From Nonomuraea endophytica (GTDB lineage Bacteria > Actinomycetota > Actinomycetes > Streptosporangiales > Streptosporangiaceae), in the NCBI RefSeq assembly GCF_014203235.1, contig NZ_JACHIN010000013.1, forward strand, positions 246,925 to 310,924: a stretch of 64,000 nucleotides of DNA. Direction: 5' to 3'. Both the position numbers and the translations under genes were made by a program. Below the pieces are notes generated by a model. It ran no database searches. It was not told the DNA's origin and saw only the letters and a program-made list of their open reading frames with translations. Shown here one piece after another: positions 60,727-64,000 of the stretch; the stretch's first letter is position 1, and each line of letters starts with the position of its first letter.

Positions 60727-61856
60727 GCCACTCCTGCGTCCTGCCGGATCCGGCGCACCATGTCGGGAAGGACCTCCAGGAACCTGTCCACCTCGGCCGA
60801 GGAAGCGCCACGGGGCAGCGAGACCCTGACGTTCCCGTGGGTGAGCACGCCCATCGCCTCCAAAACATGCGATGGTCGAAGCGTACTAGCGGTGCACGAG
60901 CTCCCGGACGATACCGCGAATCCCGCCTTGTCCAGCTCGGTGAGCAACACCTCCCCGTCGACGTACAGACAGGAGAAGGTGACGATGTGCGGCGCCCGCT
61001 CGATCGGCTCCCCGATGACCTCCACGTCGGGGACGATCTTCGGCACCGTGTTCCTGATCCGGTCCACGAGGGCCGACAGCCGCGAGTTCTCCTGGGCCGC
61101 CTCCGCGCTCATCGCGCGCAGCGCCGCCGCCGCGGCCACGATCGCCGGAACGTTCTCATAACCGGGCACCCGGCGGCGCTCGCGCTCGTCCTCCGGCAGG
61201 AACGAGCGGAACCTGGTGCCCTTGCGCACCGCCAGCACGCCCACCCCGGCCGGTCCGCCCCACTTGTGCGCGCTGGCCGTCAGCACCGACCAGCCCTCGG
61301 GCATCGGCAGCCGCCCCGCGGTCTGGGCCGCGTCGACCAGCAGCGGCACCCCGTGCTCACGGCAGGCCGCCGCCGCCTCGGCCACCGGCTGGAGCGTGCC
61401 GACCTCATGGCTGGCGGTCTGCAGGCAGGCGAGAGCGGTGCCCTCCGCCGCGACCGCCGCCGTGAAGGCGGGCAGGTCGACGCGGCCGCTCAGCCCGACG
61501 CCCACGGTCTCGACCGTGCCGCCGTCGCGCTCGTGCACCCCGGCCGCGTGCAGGACGCTGGAGTGCTCGACCGCGCTGGTGACCAGATGGCGGCCGGTAC
61601 GGCGCCGCCCGTGTAGGGTGCCGAGCACGCCGAGATGCACGGCCTGCGTGCCGGACGAGGTGAACGACACCTCGTCAGGACGCGCGCCGAGCGCCTCTGC
61701 CACCTCCGTGCGGGCCTGCTCGAGCAGCATGTGCGCGCGGCGGGCCTGGTTGTAGAGCCGTGCCGGATCGGCCCAGCCGACGTCCAGGGCCGCCAGATAC
61801 GCCTCGCGTGCCTGGGGGTGAAGCGGCTCGGTGGAGGCCGCGTCGAAGTACGCCAC
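60723..61856 (-). CDS. Cysteine desulfurase (class V aminotransferase fold)
   Basis: 377-aa PLP enzyme that removes sulfur from cysteine. AVEHSSVL, the PLP lysine in SAHKWGGPAGVGVL and the persulfide Cys in SSGSSCTAST are present. The usual NNEIGT segment reads SHEVGT. GTG start at 61856. Coupled to the TusA gene; divergent from ctaC. Confidence 0.92.
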   Translation of the reverse strand: MAYFDAASTEPLHPQAREAYLAALDVGWADPARLYNQARRAHMLLEQARTEVAEALGARPDEVSFTSSGTQAVHLGVLGTLHGRRRTGRHLVTSAVEHSSVLHAAGVHERDGGTVETVGVGLSGRVDLPAFTAAVAAEGTALACLQTASHEVGTLQPVAEAAAACREHGVPLLVDAAQTAGRLPMPEGWSVLTASAHKWGGPAGVGVLAVRKGTRFRSFLPEDERERRRVPGYENVPAIVAAAAALRAMSAEAAQENSRLSALVDRIRNTVPKIVPDVEVIGEPIERAPHIVTFSCLYVDGEVLLTELDKAGFAVSSGSSCTASTLRPSHVLEAMGVLTHGNVRVSLPRGASSAEVDRFLEVLPDMVRRIRQDAGVA

Positions 61857-61963
61857 GCGACTTATCGTCCCACTCCCGGCGCGCCATCGAGGGGGCGGGC
61901 GGGAGGGCGGGGCCCCTCCGCGCTAATGTGTCTGCAATCAGCTGTGCATTTGGAAATACGAGC

Positions 61964-61984
61964 GCCCAGGAGTGACTCCTGGGC
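61964..61984 (+). promoter_or_regulatory. Perfect hairpin in the ctaC leader
   Basis: GCCCAGGAGT-G-ACTCCTGGGC, 10-bp arms, ending 23 bases before the ctaC GTG. No T-run follows, so an RNA-stability or regulatory element is more likely than a terminator. Confidence 0.6.
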
Positions 61985-62007
61985 TTCATCTGTGGGGTAG
62001 GCGATCC

Positions 62008-62832
62008 GTGAGTCCGACTCGCCGTTCGACGCGGCGTTCGTTGGTCCGGGGCAGAGTGCCACGCGCCGCCGCTTTGGCGTTGCTGCTGGCCTCCGCTACG
62101 GCGTGTGCGAATGATGTCCCCGAGGCCGACTGGTCCAGCGGCCTCCTGCCGAAGGGCGTGACCGAGCAGGGCAATGTCGTCGAGAGCCTCTGGAACGGGG
62201 CCTGGATCGCCGCTCTCGCCACCGGTGCCGTCGTCCTGGCCCTGATCCTTTGGGCATGCGTCTTCCACCGCAAGCGGAACAAGTCGGCCGAGCTGCCGCC
62301 GCAGGTTCGCTACAACCTGCCGATCGAGATCTTCTACACGCTCGTTCCGCTGGTCATGGTGTCGGTGTTCTTCTTCTACACCGCGCGTGACAGCAACACG
62401 CTGGAGAAGGTGTCGGCCACTCCCGACGTCAAGGTGAAGGTCGAGGCCTTCCAGTGGAGCTGGCGCTTCACCACCGAGGTCGGCGGCAAGAAGCTGACGC
62501 CCGTGGTGGGCCAGCCGGTCAGCGACTACAGGCAGGGACCGCAGCTCGTGCTGCCCGTCGGCAAGACGGTCCAGTTCGACCTGTCCTCGCCTGACGTGAT
62601 CCACTCCTTCTGGGTGCCCGCGTTCCGGTTCAAGCGTGACGTGATCCCCGGCATCAAGGAGGGCAACCCCGGCAGGGTCTTCGAGGTCAAGACGCTCAAC
62701 GAGCCCGGCGTTTACGCAGGTCGTTGCGCGGAGCTGTGCGGCGTCGACCACAGCCGCATGCTGTTCTCGGTGAAGCTCGTTGCGCAGGATGAATACGACA
62801 AGTACCTCGCACAGGCCGGGAGCACCCAGTGA
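62008..62832 (+). CDS. ctaC: Cytochrome c oxidase subunit II (lipoprotein)
   Basis: 274-aa CuA subunit of the aa3 oxidase. Signal with lipobox ASATAC (Cys33), two membrane helices (about 58-78 and 103-120), FQWSWRF, and the CuA ligands in GRCAELCGVDHSRM. GTG 62008; an upstream ATG at 61972 would include the leader hairpin. Coupled to ctaD by GTGA. Confidence 0.96.
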   Translation: MSPTRRSTRRSLVRGRVPRAAALALLLASATACANDVPEADWSSGLLPKGVTEQGNVVESLWNGAWIAALATGAVVLALILWACVFHRKRNKSAELPPQVRYNLPIEIFYTLVPLVMVSVFFFYTARDSNTLEKVSATPDVKVKVEAFQWSWRFTTEVGGKKLTPVVGQPVSDYRQGPQLVLPVGKTVQFDLSSPDVIHSFWVPAFRFKRDVIPGIKEGNPGRVFEVKTLNEPGVYAGRCAELCGVDHSRMLFSVKLVAQDEYDKYLAQAGSTQ

Positions 62833-64000
62833 CCGCCATCCAAGAGCCGATCACCACGGCGCGACCGACTCCCAAGGGCCGGATCATCGCGAAGTGGCTT
62901 TCCTCGACCGACCACAAGATCATCGGTCACCTGTACCTCATCACGTCGTTCGCGTTCTTCCTGATCGGCGGCGTGATGGCGCTGATCATGCGCGCCGAGC
63001 TGGCGCAGCCGGGCCTGCAGTTCACCTCGAACGAGCAGTTCAACCAGCTGTTCACCATGCACGGCACGATCATGCTGCTGATGTTCGCGACGCCGCTGTT
63101 CGCCGGCTTCGCCAACGAGCTGATGCCGCTGCAGATCGGCGCCCCCGACGTGGCGTTCCCGCGGCTGAACATGGTCAGCTACTGGCTCTACCTGTTCGGC
63201 AGCATCATCGCGGTGTCCGGGTTCTTCACCCCCAACGGCGCGGCCAGCTTCGGCTGGTTCGCCTACACGCCGCTGTCGAACGCGATCAGCTCGCCGGGAC
63301 TCGGCGGTGACCTGTGGATCATGGGCCTGGCGCTGTCCGGCCTGGGCACGATCCTCGGCTCGGTCAACTTCATCACCACGATCATCTGCATGCGCGCGCC
63401 GGGCATGACCATGTTCCGGATGCCGATCTTCACCTGGAACGTGCTGCTCACCAGCATGCTCGTGCTGATGGCCTTCCCGGTGCTGGCCGCCGCGCTGCTC
63501 GCCCTGGAGGCCGACCGCAAGCTCGGCACCCACATCTTCGCCAGCGAGACCGGAGGCGCGCTGCTCTGGCAGCACCTGTTCTGGTTCTTCGGCCATCCCG
63601 AGGTGTACATCATCGCGCTGCCGTTCTTCGGCATAGTCACCGAGGTCCTGCCGGTCTTCAGCCGCAAGCCGATCTTCGGTTACATCTCCCTGGTCGCCGC
63701 GACCATCTCCATCGCCGGTCTGTCGATCACGGTCTGGGCGCACCACATGTTCCCGACCGGGCAGGTGCTGCTGCCGTTCTTCTCGTTCATGACGTTCCTC
63801 ATCGCGGTGCCGACGGGCGTGAAGTTCTTCAACTGGATCGGCACGATGTGGCGGGGACACCTGTCGTTCGAGTCGCCGATGCTCTACTCGGTCGGCTTCC
63901 TGGTGACCTTCCTCCTGGGCGGCCTGACCGGCGTCATCCTGGCCTCGCCGCCGCTCGACTTCCACATCTCCGACACCTACTTCGTGGTCGCCCACTTCCA
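62829..64000 (+). CDS. ctaD: Cytochrome c oxidase subunit I (partial, runs off the window)
   Basis: N-terminal 390 residues of the haem-copper oxidase core. WLSSTDHKIIGHLY, the haem ligand in FTMHGTIMLL, the CuB His with the Tyr crosslink in FFGHPEVYIIALP, and WAHHMFP are present. GTG 62829 overlaps the ctaC stop. No stop codon before the window end, so the C-terminus lies beyond 64000. Confidence 0.96.
   Translation, partial: MTAIQEPITTARPTPKGRIIAKWLSSTDHKIIGHLYLITSFAFFLIGGVMALIMRAELAQPGLQFTSNEQFNQLFTMHGTIMLLMFATPLFAGFANELMPLQIGAPDVAFPRLNMVSYWLYLFGSIIAVSGFFTPNGAASFGWFAYTPLSNAISSPGLGGDLWIMGLALSGLGTILGSVNFITTIICMRAPGMTMFRMPIFTWNVLLTSMLVLMAFPVLAAALLALEADRKLGTHIFASETGGALLWQHLFWFFGHPEVYIIALPFFGIVTEVLPVFSRKPIFGYISLVAATISIAGLSITVWAHHMFPTGQVLLPFFSFMTFLIAVPTGVKFFNWIGTMWRGHLSFESPMLYSVGFLVTFLLGGLTGVILASPPLDFHISDTYFVVAHF

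Overview
The window reads as one contiguous piece of a high-GC actinomycete chromosome. Support: very high G+C, GTG/TTG starts, many ATGA/GTGA stop-start overlaps, a LysX-type lysyltransferase, PspA/PspAA/HtpX/PspAB, DUF3043 and DUF4191 proteins, and an ErpA-AdoK-CtaC-CtaD neighbourhood like that of mycobacteria and streptomycetes. My best guess is a Streptosporangiaceae member such as Nonomuraea; that is inference. No tRNA, rRNA, CRISPR array, transposase or phage gene was seen.

Region 1 (1-15.5 kb) is an accessory carbohydrate island. A minus-strand operon (9142 down to 10) encodes two paralogous right-handed beta-helix proteins, a Gfo/Idh/MocA oxidoreductase, a sugar-binding lipoprotein, two ABC permeases and an Eis-like GNAT acetyltransferase. 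An IclR regulator (9306-10091) is divergent from a plus-strand operon of a class III aminotransferase, an enolase-superfamily dehydratase, an amidohydrolase (possible lactonase), an SDR dehydrogenase and an SMP-30 lactonase. Together these look like capture, uptake and oxidative, non-phosphorylative breakdown of an unidentified sugar or sugar acid. Operator-like repeats are readable upstream of both operons.

Region 2 (15.5-22 kb) holds a very large secreted GH92 alpha-mannosidase under two LacI-type palindromes, a TetR regulator with its own inverted repeat, a coupled TIM-barrel-like protein and a methyltransferase.

Region 3 (22-35 kb) is core metabolism: DUF4191, lipA, lipB, TIGR01777, sucB, lpdA and pepA, the lipoylation and 2-oxoacid dehydrogenase cluster. 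A GH3 glucosidase, a degenerate M48-like protein and a peptidase E-like protein are interspersed. LipB has Met where the family's catalytic Lys is expected.

Region 4 (35-46 kb) has a GntR/SdpI-like/CPBP operon, cobS and cobU separated by an inserted block (TPR-APH fusion, lone ABC ATPase, LysR, NAD-dependent epimerase), an SCO2322-like secreted protein, an aldo/keto reductase and a membrane-anchored SUKH protein.

Region 5 (46-64 kb) is envelope stress and core energy metabolism: DUF3043, pspA-pspAA-htpX-pspAB, a DUF998/hydrolase fusion, lysX, a receptor Ser/Thr kinase, a SIMPL protein, nadA, erpA, adoK, a CBS protein, tusA plus cysteine desulfurase, and ctaC-ctaD (ctaD runs off the window).
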